From assembly GCA_050015355.1 (NCBI GenBank), contig JBEKBO010000021.1, positions 1 through 46,234 on the forward strand: a DNA stretch of 46,234 nucleotides, written 5' to 3'. The notes under the pieces are model-generated. The model saw only the letters and a list, made by a program, of their open reading frames with translations, did no database searches and was not told the DNA's origin. Below are positions 25,101 through 32,183 of the stretch, one piece after another. The DNA is from CAWBRT01 sp050015355. GTDB lineage: Bacteria > Acidobacteriota > Terriglobia > Terriglobales > Acidobacteriaceae. How positions within the stretch are numbered: position 1 is the stretch's first letter; each line of letters starts with the position of its first letter. The position numbers and the translations under genes were made by a program.

Positions 25101-25438
25101 AGGTACTCGAGGGTGCGCGAACGCGCCCAGTAAATATCCGTGCCCTCGTCGAAGATGATGTAGATATAGGAATATCCAAAGTCCGAGAAAGCCCGGATGT
25201 CTTTCACCTTCGGCATGCCAAGCAGCGCGGAGGTGATCGGGTAAGACACCTGATCTTCCATGATGTCAGGGCTGCGGTCCCACTTTGCGTAGACAATGAC
25301 TTGAGTGTCGGAAAGGTCCGGGATCGCATCGAGCTTCGTGTCCTTCATCGAATGCCAGCTGAGCACGGCGGCAACACCGATAAACAGGAACACGAGGAAT
25401 TTGTGCTCGGCGCTAAACTCGATGATCTTGTTAATCAT
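22136..25438 (-). CDS. cusA: Heavy-metal (Cu+/Ag+) efflux RND pump, CusA-like
   Basis: An inner-membrane RND transporter of ~1100 residues, full length. The N-terminus 'MINKIIEFSAEHKFLVFL' and 'DAIPDLSDTQVIVYAKW' are typical of the HME-RND subgroup, as is 'GYSYIYIIFDEGTDIYWARS'. The proton-relay candidates are present: Asp in 'GAMVDAAVVVIEQTHKKLE' (TM4), Glu in 'GVDAETAVFMLLYLD', and Lys in 'RLRPKVMTVACML'. Segment 'DPAPYSMMETVIVMKL' matches the region holding a metal-ligand Met in CusA. It would work with the cusB- and cusC-like products to export Cu+ or Ag+. ATG 25438 is chosen by homology; the frame runs back to GTG 25468. Its start overlaps the stop of a 17-codon ORF. It is the last gene of the minus-strand operon. 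Confidence 0.95.
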   Translation of the reverse strand: MINKIIEFSAEHKFLVFLFIGVAAVLSWHSMKDTKLDAIPDLSDTQVIVYAKWDRSPDIMEDQVSYPITSALLGMPKVKDIRAFSDFGYSYIYIIFDEGTDIYWARSRTLEYLNSVTARLPKGVNVELAKDATAVGWVYQYALVDTSGQYSLEQMRSYQDWYLRYALQSVPGVAEVVPVGGFVRQYQVNIDPNRLLGYKIPINLVSDAIQKSNNDVGGRLVEFSSREYMVRGRGYIKSLADIRNIVVMVNPQSGTPVRVGDLATVTFGPDMRRGVGELNGKGEAVGGVVIMRFGENAHKVIERVKARIRDIQPTLPPGLKIVNTYDRSDLIDRSINNLKHTLIEELIMVSLVIMVFLWHFPSAIIPIVTIPITVVLAFIPIQMSGMTANIMSLGGIAVAIGAMVDAAVVVIEQTHKKLEHWEADGRPGSYRNVIVSAVKEVGGPSFFALLVIAVGFLPVFTLEAQEGRMFKPLAFTKNFAMIIAAVLAITLDPAMRLLFTHMDNYKFRPKWLAKIVNAILVGKIHSEENHPISRPLMKIYHPVVEFVLEYKWVTIGAAVLAMAITVPVFFKLGSEFMPPLDEGTLLYMPTTLPGISVTEASRLLQMQDKIISSFPEVESVFGKAGRAESATDPAPYSMMETVIVMKLREEWPKRERWYSKRAPERIQPFFRRFWPDHKTTQELIYGPGGLNEALAMPGVANAWTMPIKARIDMLTTGIRTPLGIKVLGSDLGEIQRVGEEIEKALKDIQGTTSVFAERTAGGYFLDFDLKRDQLARYGLTIDDAQNVLMSAVGGDQVSTTIEGRERYPVNVRYMRDYRSDVGALQRVLVNTPSGAQIPLAQIADISMKTGPGMIRDENGRLSGYVYVDVSGRDIGSYVRDAKRVVLEKVKVPAGYQLVWSGQYEYMERVRERLKLVVPITLFIVFLLLYFNTGSAVKTFIILLAVPFSAIGAVWFLYLLGYNMSIAVWVGLIALLGVDAETAVFMLLYLDLAYHEAQKKGLMRNWDDLREAIVNGAVKRLRPKVMTVACMLFGLLPIMWSVGAGADVMKRIAAPMIGGILTSFLMELIVYPPIFAIWKWNWEVKPALRKAETQTEELINV

Positions 25439-25488
25439 TGTGGCCTCGCTTCGGGCATCAGCCGCCACTCGGTGATCTTGTTAATCAT
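25435..25488 (-). other. 17-codon ORF duplicating the cusA start junction
   Basis: ATG 25488 overlaps the TGA stop of the NosL-like gene (ATGA) and encodes MINKITEWRLMPEARPQ. Its TGA overlaps the cusA ATG at 25438 (ATGA again). The first 22 bases and the GCGAGG upstream of the ATG repeat the real cusA start 50 bp downstream. It looks like a duplicated junction that still links translation of the two genes. Confidence 0.5.
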
Positions 25489-26000
25489 TGGTACCTCGCT
25501 TGGGCCATAAGTTCCGTATAGTTCAGCAGCACGCCGCCATTCTGGCGGATGAACGCTTCCGCATCGCTTCTTTTCTCGAACGTAAACGCCCCCGGCGAGC
25601 ACCGGTCGAACGCAAGATGATCGGAATGTTTGCTTTCGTCCATTCGCGCCATGTCGTGCGTACAGGCAACGGCACGACTGTCATCGACGTAGAATGCTTT
25701 GGCTGGGTCGATCGTCTTGCCCGTGGGATAGTCGTGCGCTTCGAGCAAACGCACCGGCTTGTGCTGCTGGTTCGCCTCGGTCACGGCGCAACGCGCACAA
25801 CATACTTGCTTCTTGCGTCCGGAAATCTCGGCCGTCACGCTGAGATGGGGATCGAGCGGCCGCTGGCAGAAGCCACACGTCTTGTTTGCGCTGGATTCGG
25901 CGAACCAGTAAGCGGCGCTGCCCATGACCAGGAAAATCGCCACGAGAACAATGAGGGTTGTACGCTTTGACGCTTTCGTGTTTGCGCGGCTTTCGCTCAT
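25485..26000 (-). CDS. NosL-like membrane-anchored metal-binding protein
   Basis: 171 residues. One N-terminal membrane anchor (~14-34) is followed by a periplasmic domain. Visible cysteines are a CxxC pair (C42, C45), a CCxxC cluster (C67, C68, C71), and single Cys in 'AVACTHDMAR' and 'FDRCSPGAF'. The C-terminal pattern 'AFYVDDS...' then 'RSDAEAFIRQNGGVLLNYTEL' resembles the NosL family of copper-binding accessory proteins. Placed between cusB- and cusA-like genes, it probably handles copper in the periplasm for the pump, perhaps as a chaperone; this is inference. ATG 26000 has AAGGAGAG upstream and starts 9 nt after the cusB stop. Its TGA overlaps the ATG of the tiny ORF before cusA. Confidence 0.75.
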   Translation of the reverse strand: MSESRANTKASKRTTLIVLVAIFLVMGSAAYWFAESSANKTCGFCQRPLDPHLSVTAEISGRKKQVCCARCAVTEANQQHKPVRLLEAHDYPTGKTIDPAKAFYVDDSRAVACTHDMARMDESKHSDHLAFDRCSPGAFTFEKRSDAEAFIRQNGGVLLNYTELMAQARYQ

Positions 26001-26009
26001 AGTCTCTCC

Positions 26010-27455
26010 TTATTGCATCTCGCCCGTGGCGCTCTTCATGCGGCTTTCGGAATCGATCAGGAAGTTGCCGGAGGTCACGATCGTCTCGCCGGCTTTCAGT
26101 CCGGAAAGGATCACGACATTACCTTCCACCGCGGGGCCAAGCGTTACTTTGCGCGGTTCGAAATTGCCGCCTTCGCGCACCACAAACACGGTCTGCTCGT
26201 TGCCGGAATTGAGCACTGCATCCTGCGGAACCAGGATTTTGTTGCCGTAGTCGACCTTGATCTGGACATCGGCAAACATCTGCGGCTTCAGGTCGAAGTT
26301 CGGATTCGGAAGCTCGATCCGCACCTTAGCCGTATGCGTCGTCGGGTCCATGGACGGATAGATATAGGTAATCCGTCCGGAGTAGGTTTTGCCCGGATAG
26401 TAGCTCAGTTGCAACTGCGCCTTCTGGCCAACCTTCACAAAAGGCAATTCGTACTGATAGATGTCGGCCGTCGCCCAGATATTGGAAAGATCGGAAACGA
26501 CGTACAGATCCATCTCTGGAGTTACCGAAACATTCGGAAATACCTTCCGGTCCGTCACAAATCCCGTGATCGGGGAATAGATCGTCAACGTCTTGCTGAC
26601 TTCGCCTGTCTCATCCAGCTTTTTGATCTGCGCGTCGGAGATATCCCACAGCTTCAAACGTTGCCGCGCGGAACGAAGCAAGGACTGTGCTCCCTGCGAA
26701 ACTTCCTGGTATGGTGCGCCGCCGAGTGTTCGCTCGCCACGCTTGGCAATCAGGTATTCCTCCTGCGTGGCGACCATGTCTGGGCTGTAGAGCGTGAAAA
26801 CCGGTTGGCCCTTCCTCACAAGCTGGCCCACGAAATCGACGTAGACCTTTTCCACAAATCCGGGAACCTTAACGTGAATGTGGGCAATCCTCCTCTCGTC
26901 GGGAACGATCTGCGCCGTGGTGCGTATGTCGCGCACGACCGGTTTCTGCTCCACCGTCGCGGTCCGTACGCCCATCACCTGCTGCTTGCCGGCCGCGATG
27001 TTGACGGTTCCGGCCGCCATGTCCTGTCCGCCGTCGTTTGCGTATTTGGGCACCAGGTCCATGCCGCAGTCGGGTGCCGTGCCTGGCTTGTCAGACTTGT
27101 AGGCCGGATGCATTGGGTCGTACCAGTAGAGAATCTTGCGTTCGCCCGGCTTTGACGCACTCCCCGTGGCCGCGCCTTGGCCCGCAGCCCCAGTGGGTTG
27201 CTCGTCGGCGTACTTCGGAACCAGGTCCATCCCATCCGGCGCCTTGCCGGGCTTGTTATAGGTATGCTGCGGGTTCATCGCGTCGTACCAGTAGAGGATC
27301 TTGCGCTCTCCGCTTGAGTTCGCGGCGCTACTGCTGTTCTGGGCTGAGTGATCGTGCTGGAACGCACCAAGCTTTTTGCCAAAGAGCAACATCAGCGAGA
27401 TCGTCACTACGGCGACGAGTGCGAGAATCCGGAGAATATTATTTCTTGATTTCAT
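26010..27455 (-). CDS. cusB: RND efflux membrane fusion protein with two heavy-metal-binding domains, CusB-like
   Basis: 481 residues. An N-terminal signal anchor is followed by two copies of a metal-binding motif of the 'YxCPMHP' type: 'KILYWYDAMNPQHTYNKPG' ... 'APDGMDLVPKY' (~51-83) and 'KILYWYDPMHPAYKSDKPG' ... 'APDCGMDLVPKY' (~105-138). The second has Met-His and Cys ligands. The first has MNP and lacks the Cys. The adaptor core follows: 'VDFVGQLVRKGQPVFTLYSP' (lipoyl/hairpin), a beta-barrel with 'LQLSYYPGKTYSGRITYIYP' and a membrane-proximal end. It should join the RND pump to the TolC-like channel and may hand metal to it. Its ATG overlaps the cusC stop (ATGA). Confidence 0.92.
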   Translation of the reverse strand: MKSRNNILRILALVAVVTISLMLLFGKKLGAFQHDHSAQNSSSAANSSGERKILYWYDAMNPQHTYNKPGKAPDGMDLVPKYADEQPTGAAGQGAATGSASKPGERKILYWYDPMHPAYKSDKPGTAPDCGMDLVPKYANDGGQDMAAGTVNIAAGKQQVMGVRTATVEQKPVVRDIRTTAQIVPDERRIAHIHVKVPGFVEKVYVDFVGQLVRKGQPVFTLYSPDMVATQEEYLIAKRGERTLGGAPYQEVSQGAQSLLRSARQRLKLWDISDAQIKKLDETGEVSKTLTIYSPITGFVTDRKVFPNVSVTPEMDLYVVSDLSNIWATADIYQYELPFVKVGQKAQLQLSYYPGKTYSGRITYIYPSMDPTTHTAKVRIELPNPNFDLKPQMFADVQIKVDYGNKILVPQDAVLNSGNEQTVFVVREGGNFEPRKVTLGPAVEGNVVILSGLKAGETIVTSGNFLIDSESRMKSATGEMQ

Positions 27456-28885
27456 TTCTTCACCGCCTGTGCCTCTCCGGCAGCAACCGCAGCGCTGGCT
27501 GGAGAGTTAGGTTGAGAATCTTGTGACCTGTCCGCCGCTGCCGGCGCAAGATCGACGCCCACGAGGCTCTCAATCTGCGCCAAAGCCATGTTGTAATCGG
27601 CGACCTGCCGGTAGTAATCCGTTTCGTAATTGAGAAGCGTGCTGAAGTTGCTGAGCACCGTGAGGAAATCGTTGCCGCCAACCTGGTATGCCGACATCGA
27701 TGATTCCAGCGTCAAAGAGGATTGCGGAACCACGGCTTTCGTGTAGAGATCGGCGAGGTCCCTCGCCGCCTTCGCCGCCAAATAGGCCTGCGTGAGTTCG
27801 AATCGGGTTTCGTTGGCACGATCCTCGCGACTCTTCTGCGCGGCTATCACCTCTTCCTCGGCCTGCCGCACGCCCTCCCGTTGCTTTCCTCTGTAGAAGA
27901 CAGGAACATTGATGGTGAAAGTCGCTCCCTTCATGTCCGGCATGTCAGGGCGTTGCTGGTACATGAACCCGACGCTCAAATCAGGCCGATACTCTTTTTC
28001 GGCGAGGTTCACGGCAATCTGATTGCGTTCGACCATCCGCTGTTCACGCTGCAGCATCGGGCTGTTCTTCTCGGCAAGCTGGTAGAGATCGTCGAGCGAG
28101 CGGGACGATGGTGTCAGCGCGACATCAGCCGCCGGCGGAAGCGGCGATTCCGGCGGGCGGGCCATCAGCACGTTCAACCGCGCCTGCGCCACTGCCCGCT
28201 GCTGTTGCAGGATCGTGATCTTCTGCAACAGCATCGAGACCTCCGTCTGAGACTTCAGCACATCCTGCTGCATAGCCTTGCCAACGCGATAGCGCGCCTC
28301 GGAGATCTTCGAAAGCTGCTGCAACAGCTCCTTGTCCTTGAGTGCAACCCGGAGAGCCTTGTCGTAGTAGAAGTAGTCGAAAAACGTCGCCTTCGCCTGA
28401 CTGGCGACTTTGCGCCGGACACCCTCTTGATCGGCGGCGGAGGCCTCCATTTCCTTGCCGGCGATTTCTCCCTTGAGCCTTAGCTTGCCGGGATAGGGCA
28501 GCATCTGCATCGCGGCGACGCTGCGATAGCTGGAGGGATCGCCTTGCTGGGTGCTGAAAGGAGTGGCATTCCCCATCCACCCGACGGAAACCTGGGGATC
28601 GGGCAAAGCCCGCGCCTGTGAAATTTTTCGTCGTTGCGCCGCCACCATGTGCGCCGCGCTCTGCACTGCGGGATTGTTCGCCAGCACTTCGCGGACGACA
28701 GCATCGAGAGTCAAAACCGTGGCGACCGGTTGAGTCTGATCGGCAGCCGCGGGGTTCCCGGTAAGCGCCGCCTTTTGCGTTTGCTGGGGTGACGGCTGGC
28801 CTTGCGCTTTCGCCGGATTCTCTTCCGCTATCAGCGGCGTAGACAGCAGCAATAGCAGGACTGAAAGAAGTCCCCTTGAATTCAT
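27452..28885 (-). CDS. cusC: Outer-membrane efflux channel of the TolC family, CusC-like
   Basis: 477 residues. A signal peptide (~1-21, 'LLSVLLLLLSTPLIAEE') is followed by two TolC-type helical repeats. The first holds 'LDAVVREVLANNPAVQSAAH', and later come 'VNLAEKEYRPDLSVGFMYQQ' and 'YQVGGNDFLTVLSNFSTLLN', typical for metal RND outer-membrane factors. It would form the exit duct of the Cus-type pump. ATG 28885 has AGGAGAG upstream. It is the second gene of the operon, 65 nt after the small Cys-rich gene, and its stop overlaps the cusB start. Confidence 0.92.
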   Translation of the reverse strand: MNSRGLLSVLLLLLSTPLIAEENPAKAQGQPSPQQTQKAALTGNPAAADQTQPVATVLTLDAVVREVLANNPAVQSAAHMVAAQRRKISQARALPDPQVSVGWMGNATPFSTQQGDPSSYRSVAAMQMLPYPGKLRLKGEIAGKEMEASAADQEGVRRKVASQAKATFFDYFYYDKALRVALKDKELLQQLSKISEARYRVGKAMQQDVLKSQTEVSMLLQKITILQQQRAVAQARLNVLMARPPESPLPPAADVALTPSSRSLDDLYQLAEKNSPMLQREQRMVERNQIAVNLAEKEYRPDLSVGFMYQQRPDMPDMKGATFTINVPVFYRGKQREGVRQAEEEVIAAQKSREDRANETRFELTQAYLAAKAARDLADLYTKAVVPQSSLTLESSMSAYQVGGNDFLTVLSNFSTLLNYETDYYRQVADYNMALAQIESLVGVDLAPAAADRSQDSQPNSPASAAVAAGEAQAVKK

Positions 28886-28950
28886 GGAGCTAGCTCTCCT
28901 ATTCGCTAAAGACGATGGGATATGACCGCACTACGTCAGCGAAGAGAGGC

Positions 28951-29334
28951 CTAGATCAGGAAGGTACAGAGAAGAGCTTGGTGCGAGCCGAGATTGGGTA
29001 ATCGGGATGGTGACTCGTCGTCAGCGCCGAATTCGGTTGTTGCCAGAAGGGCTATGGTCGAGAGCGGCGGCGTGATTGAAGCTGTTGCACTTGGAGCCTG
29101 GAGTTCCGCGGTGCGGATCGGCTTCCCGGAATAAAGATCGCAGCATGACGAGGCTGGATTCTGGCTTTCAAACTGCGTTGTCGGAGCCGCTTTGCCGATC
29201 GTCATCATCGGACAACCGGGCGGGCAGTGCATGCCCGGTTCAGCTTTCTCGGGGCATGGCGCAGCAGCCAGCACGGGAATGCTCCCGATGGTCATTACGA
29301 GCAAAAGCGCAATGAATTTGAGTAAACGCCCCAT
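28951..29334 (-). CDS. Small exported Cys/Met-rich protein at the head of the efflux operon
   Basis: 127 residues with a clear signal peptide ending 'PVLAAAPCPEK'. Just after it comes 'MHCPPGCPMM', and later a CC pair ('ASSCCDLYSG') and a single Cys near the C-terminus. Cys, Met and His so close together suggest a periplasmic Cu/Ag-binding protein. No named family is recognised. It leads the cus-like operon, 65 nt before cusC, so a role in periplasmic metal capture is likely. ATG 29334 has no strong ribosome binding site but fits the signal peptide. Confidence 0.7.
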   Translation of the reverse strand: MGRLLKFIALLLVMTIGSIPVLAAAPCPEKAEPGMHCPPGCPMMTIGKAAPTTQFESQNPASSCCDLYSGKPIRTAELQAPSATASITPPLSTIALLATTEFGADDESPSRLPNLGSHQALLCTFLI

Positions 29335-29610
29335 GCAACTTTACGTATTCTACGAAATTACTGTCACCAAAAGCCGTGACGAATGTCACCCATGCAATAG
29401 AAACGAACCAATCAGCAATGTACCCTCTCCCCGGTCTGCGGGTCAAGATCGTCATTCCCATCATTTAGGAATGCCTTGAAATCGCTGAAGATTTCCAGGG
29501 CGGGGATGTCGGGCCGGGAAGCGTACCGGGGACCGGCTACTCTGGAATCCGGGTAAATCCATGATTCTACGGGTTTCTGCACGGAACCGAAATTTAGGCA
29601 GCACCTGAGA
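29335..29610. promoter_or_regulatory. Divergent regulatory region between efflux operon and cold shock gene
   Basis: No coding signal. Near the operon a minus-strand -10-like TAGAAT sits at 29347-29352 without a good -35. Just behind it are GTGAC repeats (separate entry). The central part of the region is plain sequence with no clear hairpin. Confidence 0.35.
29362..29390. promoter_or_regulatory. Candidate operator upstream of the copper-efflux operon
   Basis: Two TGTCACC copies (29362-29368 and 29384-29390) are spaced exactly 22 nt apart, about two helical turns. The second is part of the inverted repeat GTGAC-GAAT-GTCAC (29376-29389). The block lies just upstream of a -10-like TAGAAT on the minus strand whose -35 is poor, as in activator-dependent promoters. 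No regulator gene is adjacent. Confidence 0.35.
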
Positions 29611-29639
29611 TTGCATTTCTTCCCGGATTGGTGTAGGCT
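29611..29639 (+). promoter_or_regulatory. Candidate promoter of the cold shock gene
   Basis: TTGCAT (29611-29616) and TAGGCT (29634-29639) are separated by 17 nt. A start shortly after would leave a leader of about 125 nt before the cold shock gene, and long leaders are usual for this family. Found by eye only. Confidence 0.35.
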
Positions 29640-29771
29640 ATTTATGTTTGGCTAAGTTCGCTTTCAGCCATGTTGAGCTGGTCCCGCCGATTCATCTGCG
29701 TCACCCACTCTCAGAGCAAACGATCTCAGCAGAAACAAACGAAACATACAGAAACAAAGGTAAAACAAAAA

Positions 29772-29972
29772 GTGGAACAAGGAACAGTGAAGTGGTTTAA
29801 CGACGCCAAGGGTTTTGGCTTCATCAGCCGTCAGAATGGCGAGGATGTATTCGTCCATCACACGGCAATTCAGTCGAACGGTTTCCGCAGCCTCCAGGAA
29901 GGTCAGTCCGTGCAGTTCGATGTCAAGCGCGGCCCGAAGGGCTGGCAGGCAGAGAACGTACAGGTTCTGTAA
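29772..29972 (+). CDS. Cold shock protein, CspA family
   Basis: A 66-residue cold shock domain protein that binds single-stranded RNA/DNA. It starts 'MEQGTVKWFNDAKGFGFI', with the RNP1 motif in 'KGFGFI' and RNP2 in 'DVFVHHTAI', and ends 'GPKGWQAENVQVL'. GTG 29772 is chosen because homologues begin there; the frame extends back to 29670 but that part is not family-like. AAAGG lies about 12 nt upstream. The gene has its own promoter candidate, a long leader and a strong terminator, so it is monocistronic. Confidence 0.93.
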   Translation: MEQGTVKWFNDAKGFGFISRQNGEDVFVHHTAIQSNGFRSLQEGQSVQFDVKRGPKGWQAENVQVL

Positions 29973-29993
29973 GACGCAGGCCTAAAAATCAGA

Positions 29994-30026
29994 GCCCGAA
30001 GCTGCAAAGCTTCGGGCTTTTGCTTT
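29994..30026 (+). terminator. Rho-independent terminator after the cold shock gene
   Basis: A perfect 10-bp stem, GCCCGAAGCT / AGCTTCGGGC, with loop GCAA is followed by TTTTGCTTT. It lies 21 nt past the stop codon. Confidence 0.9.
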
Positions 30027-30032
30027 GCGGGT

Positions 30033-30061
30033 GCCCCATTCAAGCGAAGCTTGGGTGGGGC
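30033..30061. repeat. REP-like hairpin
   Basis: GCCCCA..CAAGC gaa GCTTG..TGGGGC forms a stem of 11 pairs with a small internal mismatch. It sits between the cold shock terminator and the convergent LarA-like gene. It has no T tract on either strand, so it is probably a REP-type palindrome and not a terminator. Confidence 0.45.
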
Positions 30062-30077
30062 CTTCGATTGATGAATA

Positions 30078-31370
30078 TCAGGCGGGAACTCCTCGGGAAT
30101 GATCGAGGAGCATATTGCGCAGATTGCCGTCGCCGTCGAATTCCATGTTCCGGGCCGCACCCAGAATCTCCAGCATCGGGTTCTTTGCGATCTCCGGCCT
30201 GAGGTTCTCGCTCAGTGCAAGCGTCCCGAGTTCCAGCGTGTTGCGGATCCAGCCCACGGTGACTTCACTCATCTCGAACTTGCCGACCGTTGGCATAATG
30301 GACTGCAGGCACTCGCGATCCGTGGGCAGATGGATCGGCGTGCGAATGCTCGCCAAGCCCAGTGATGTCAGCCCGTTGATGCGCGTCGGTTCCCAGTTGG
30401 TTTTGTTGACCAGGCGGTCGGTAACAATTTCGGCCATCCCCAACCCTATCGAGTTGCCATAGCTCAGCGGGCTGAGATCGCGAATGAAGATGCGCTCGAA
30501 GCTGTGGATGTAGGAATATGGATTGCGCTCGGCTTCGAAGCCGCGGTTCACCACCTTCCAGTCCATGCCGCCACCGCTGATGTGTTTGCCGATCTCGTCG
30601 ATGACGAGGACGTCGAGATCGACGGGAATGGTCCCCATCCACGACCGCGCCAGCGCCAGGTTTTCTTGTTCGCGTTGCTCCATGTTGCCGGCGGTGACCG
30701 CATCGAGTTTTGCCGTGTGGTGATAGGCATCCTCCAGAATCGCCAGCCCTCCCACGATCTTGCCCGAGTTCAGCACCAGGCGGCCTACGCTGCGGATGAC
30801 ATGTTCCAATCCCAGCTTGTACCCGTACATGTGATAGCGCCGCGCACCGGCGAACTTGCCGAGACCGATCGCCATCATCTTGAACAGGCCGCTTTCGATT
30901 GTGCCGCTAAAATCGGTGTGCCATTTTGTGCGGTTAATCAGCATCACGCCATCCGCGTCGTAGGCGGCGCGATCCATGAAGGCTTCGATGTTATCTTGCG
31001 TCTTACCCAGCGATACCACTTCCAACTGGCTGACGACAGGACACCCCATGTGCTGTTCGTCCACGCCGTAGTGCGCCAGCACATCGGCCTGACCTTCGGC
31101 GGTAGCCGCTCCGTGGCTTCCCATCGCCGGAATAATGAACGGGTGCATGCCGCTCTGCTTCCAGTAGTCGACGGCGGCCCGTACTATGGTTGCAATGTCG
31201 TTGATCCCCCGGCTGCCGACGCCGATTGCCACGCGGGCTCCCGGCCTTAATTGCGACGCAAAGGGCGAGGCCGCAAGCTGGCGCCGCACTTCGCCGGCGA
31301 CGTCCGGAATCCGCCGGTCGGGAAAATTCTGGCGAACCAGCAACATGCGAGGAAAGCTGAAGGAAGACAT
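30078..31370 (-). CDS. LarA-like (lactate racemase / DUF2088) domain protein
   Basis: 430 residues. The N-terminal half resembles DUF2088, the N-terminal domain of nickel-pincer lactate racemase LarA: 'VAIGVGSRGINDIATIV', 'PFIIPAMGSHGAATAEGQ' and 'ADGVMLINRTKWHTDFSG' occupy the places of the LarA pattern. The middle has 'GLFKMMAIGLGKFAGARRYH' and 'DVLVIDEIGKHISGGGMD'. LarA catalytic and pincer residues cannot be confirmed by eye and no larB/larC/larE genes lie nearby, so racemase activity is doubtful. It may be another 2-hydroxyacid enzyme. ATG 31370 has AGGAG 8 nt upstream. It lies 81 nt downstream of livF on the same strand and may be cotranscribed with the importer. Confidence 0.75.
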   Translation of the reverse strand: MSSFSFPRMLLVRQNFPDRRIPDVAGEVRRQLAASPFASQLRPGARVAIGVGSRGINDIATIVRAAVDYWKQSGMHPFIIPAMGSHGAATAEGQADVLAHYGVDEQHMGCPVVSQLEVVSLGKTQDNIEAFMDRAAYDADGVMLINRTKWHTDFSGTIESGLFKMMAIGLGKFAGARRYHMYGYKLGLEHVIRSVGRLVLNSGKIVGGLAILEDAYHHTAKLDAVTAGNMEQREQENLALARSWMGTIPVDLDVLVIDEIGKHISGGGMDWKVVNRGFEAERNPYSYIHSFERIFIRDLSPLSYGNSIGLGMAEIVTDRLVNKTNWEPTRINGLTSLGLASIRTPIHLPTDRECLQSIMPTVGKFEMSEVTVGWIRNTLELGTLALSENLRPEIAKNPMLEILGAARNMEFDGDGNLRNMLLDHSRGVPA

Positions 31371-31451
31371 GTCAAGAACTCCTGCCGGGCTGGCGAGCCC
31401 CGCTCGCTGGGGTGATGCTACCGGCGGCGGCCTGAAGGGCTGGAGACCGGG

Positions 31452-32183
31452 TTATGCTCGATTCGCGCGGCCTCCCAGGTATGCAGCGCGGACATCCTCA
31501 TTATCCCAAAGTTCGTCCGGTCGGCCCTGCATGACGAGGTGGCCCGTCTCCAAAACGTATCCGCGATCGGCAACCGAGAGCGCCATATTGGCGTTCTGCT
31601 CGACCAGCAGCAAGGTTGTTCCGTTGCGGCGGATATCGGAAATGACCTTGTAGACCTGCTGTACGACCAGCGGACCAAGGCCCAGCGAGGGCTCGTCGAG
31701 CAACAGGATCTTCGGACGGGACATCAGGCCGCGCGCGATCGCGACCATCTGCTGCTGTCCTCCGGAGAGCATCCAGCCAAGCGCATTCTCGAAACTGCGC
31801 AGTTCCGGAAAGATATCGAACATGCGTTCGGCATCGGACTGAAGTTCGATGCGCGTAGAGCCCGGGCGATTCGCCCCGCCGAGAATGATGTTCTCGCGGA
31901 CTGTCAGCCCCGGAAACACTCGCCGACGCTCCGGGACATGGGCGATGCCAAGCCGGAAGATCGACTCGGGAGAATGTCCGGAAATCGTCTGGCCAAGCAA
32001 GCGCACGGCGCCGGCCCGCGGTTTCAGCAGTCCCGAAATGACGCGCAGAGTCGTGCTTTTGCCTGCGCCGTTGGCGCCAAGCAGCGCGACGATTTCACCT
32101 TCGTCGATGTGAAAAGAGAGTCCGTCGAGGGCCGCAACCTTGCCGTATGCGGCGGTTATATGATCAAGCTCGAGGAGCCGCAT
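31452..32183 (-). CDS. livF: Branched-chain amino acid type ABC transporter ATP-binding protein (LivF)
   Basis: A 243-residue cytoplasmic ABC ATPase. Walker A is 'GANGAGKST' near residue 40, the signature 'LSGGQQQ' near 138, Walker B 'ILLLDEPSLGLGP' near 163, and the switch His is replaced by Gln in 'LLLVEQNANMAL', as usual for LivF. The pattern 'GIAHVPERRRVFPGLTVREN' is also LivF-like. It powers the importer with the LivG half of the preceding fusion. ATG 32183 is preferred since AAAGGTGG lies upstream at proper distance; ATG 32189 sits directly on that site. It overlaps the livMG end by 20 nt. The substrate may be amino acids or other small carboxylates. Confidence 0.93.
   Translation of the reverse strand: MRLLELDHITAAYGKVAALDGLSFHIDEGEIVALLGANGAGKSTTLRVISGLLKPRAGAVRLLGQTISGHSPESIFRLGIAHVPERRRVFPGLTVRENIILGGANRPGSTRIELQSDAERMFDIFPELRSFENALGWMLSGGQQQMVAIARGLMSRPKILLLDEPSLGLGPLVVQQVYKVISDIRRNGTTLLLVEQNANMALSVADRGYVLETGHLVMQGRPDELWDNEDVRAAYLGGRANRA

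Noticed and set aside
26013..27155. 380-codon plus-strand frame over cusB
   Set aside because: It is an antisense shadow of a clear membrane fusion protein with no ribosome binding site or family match.
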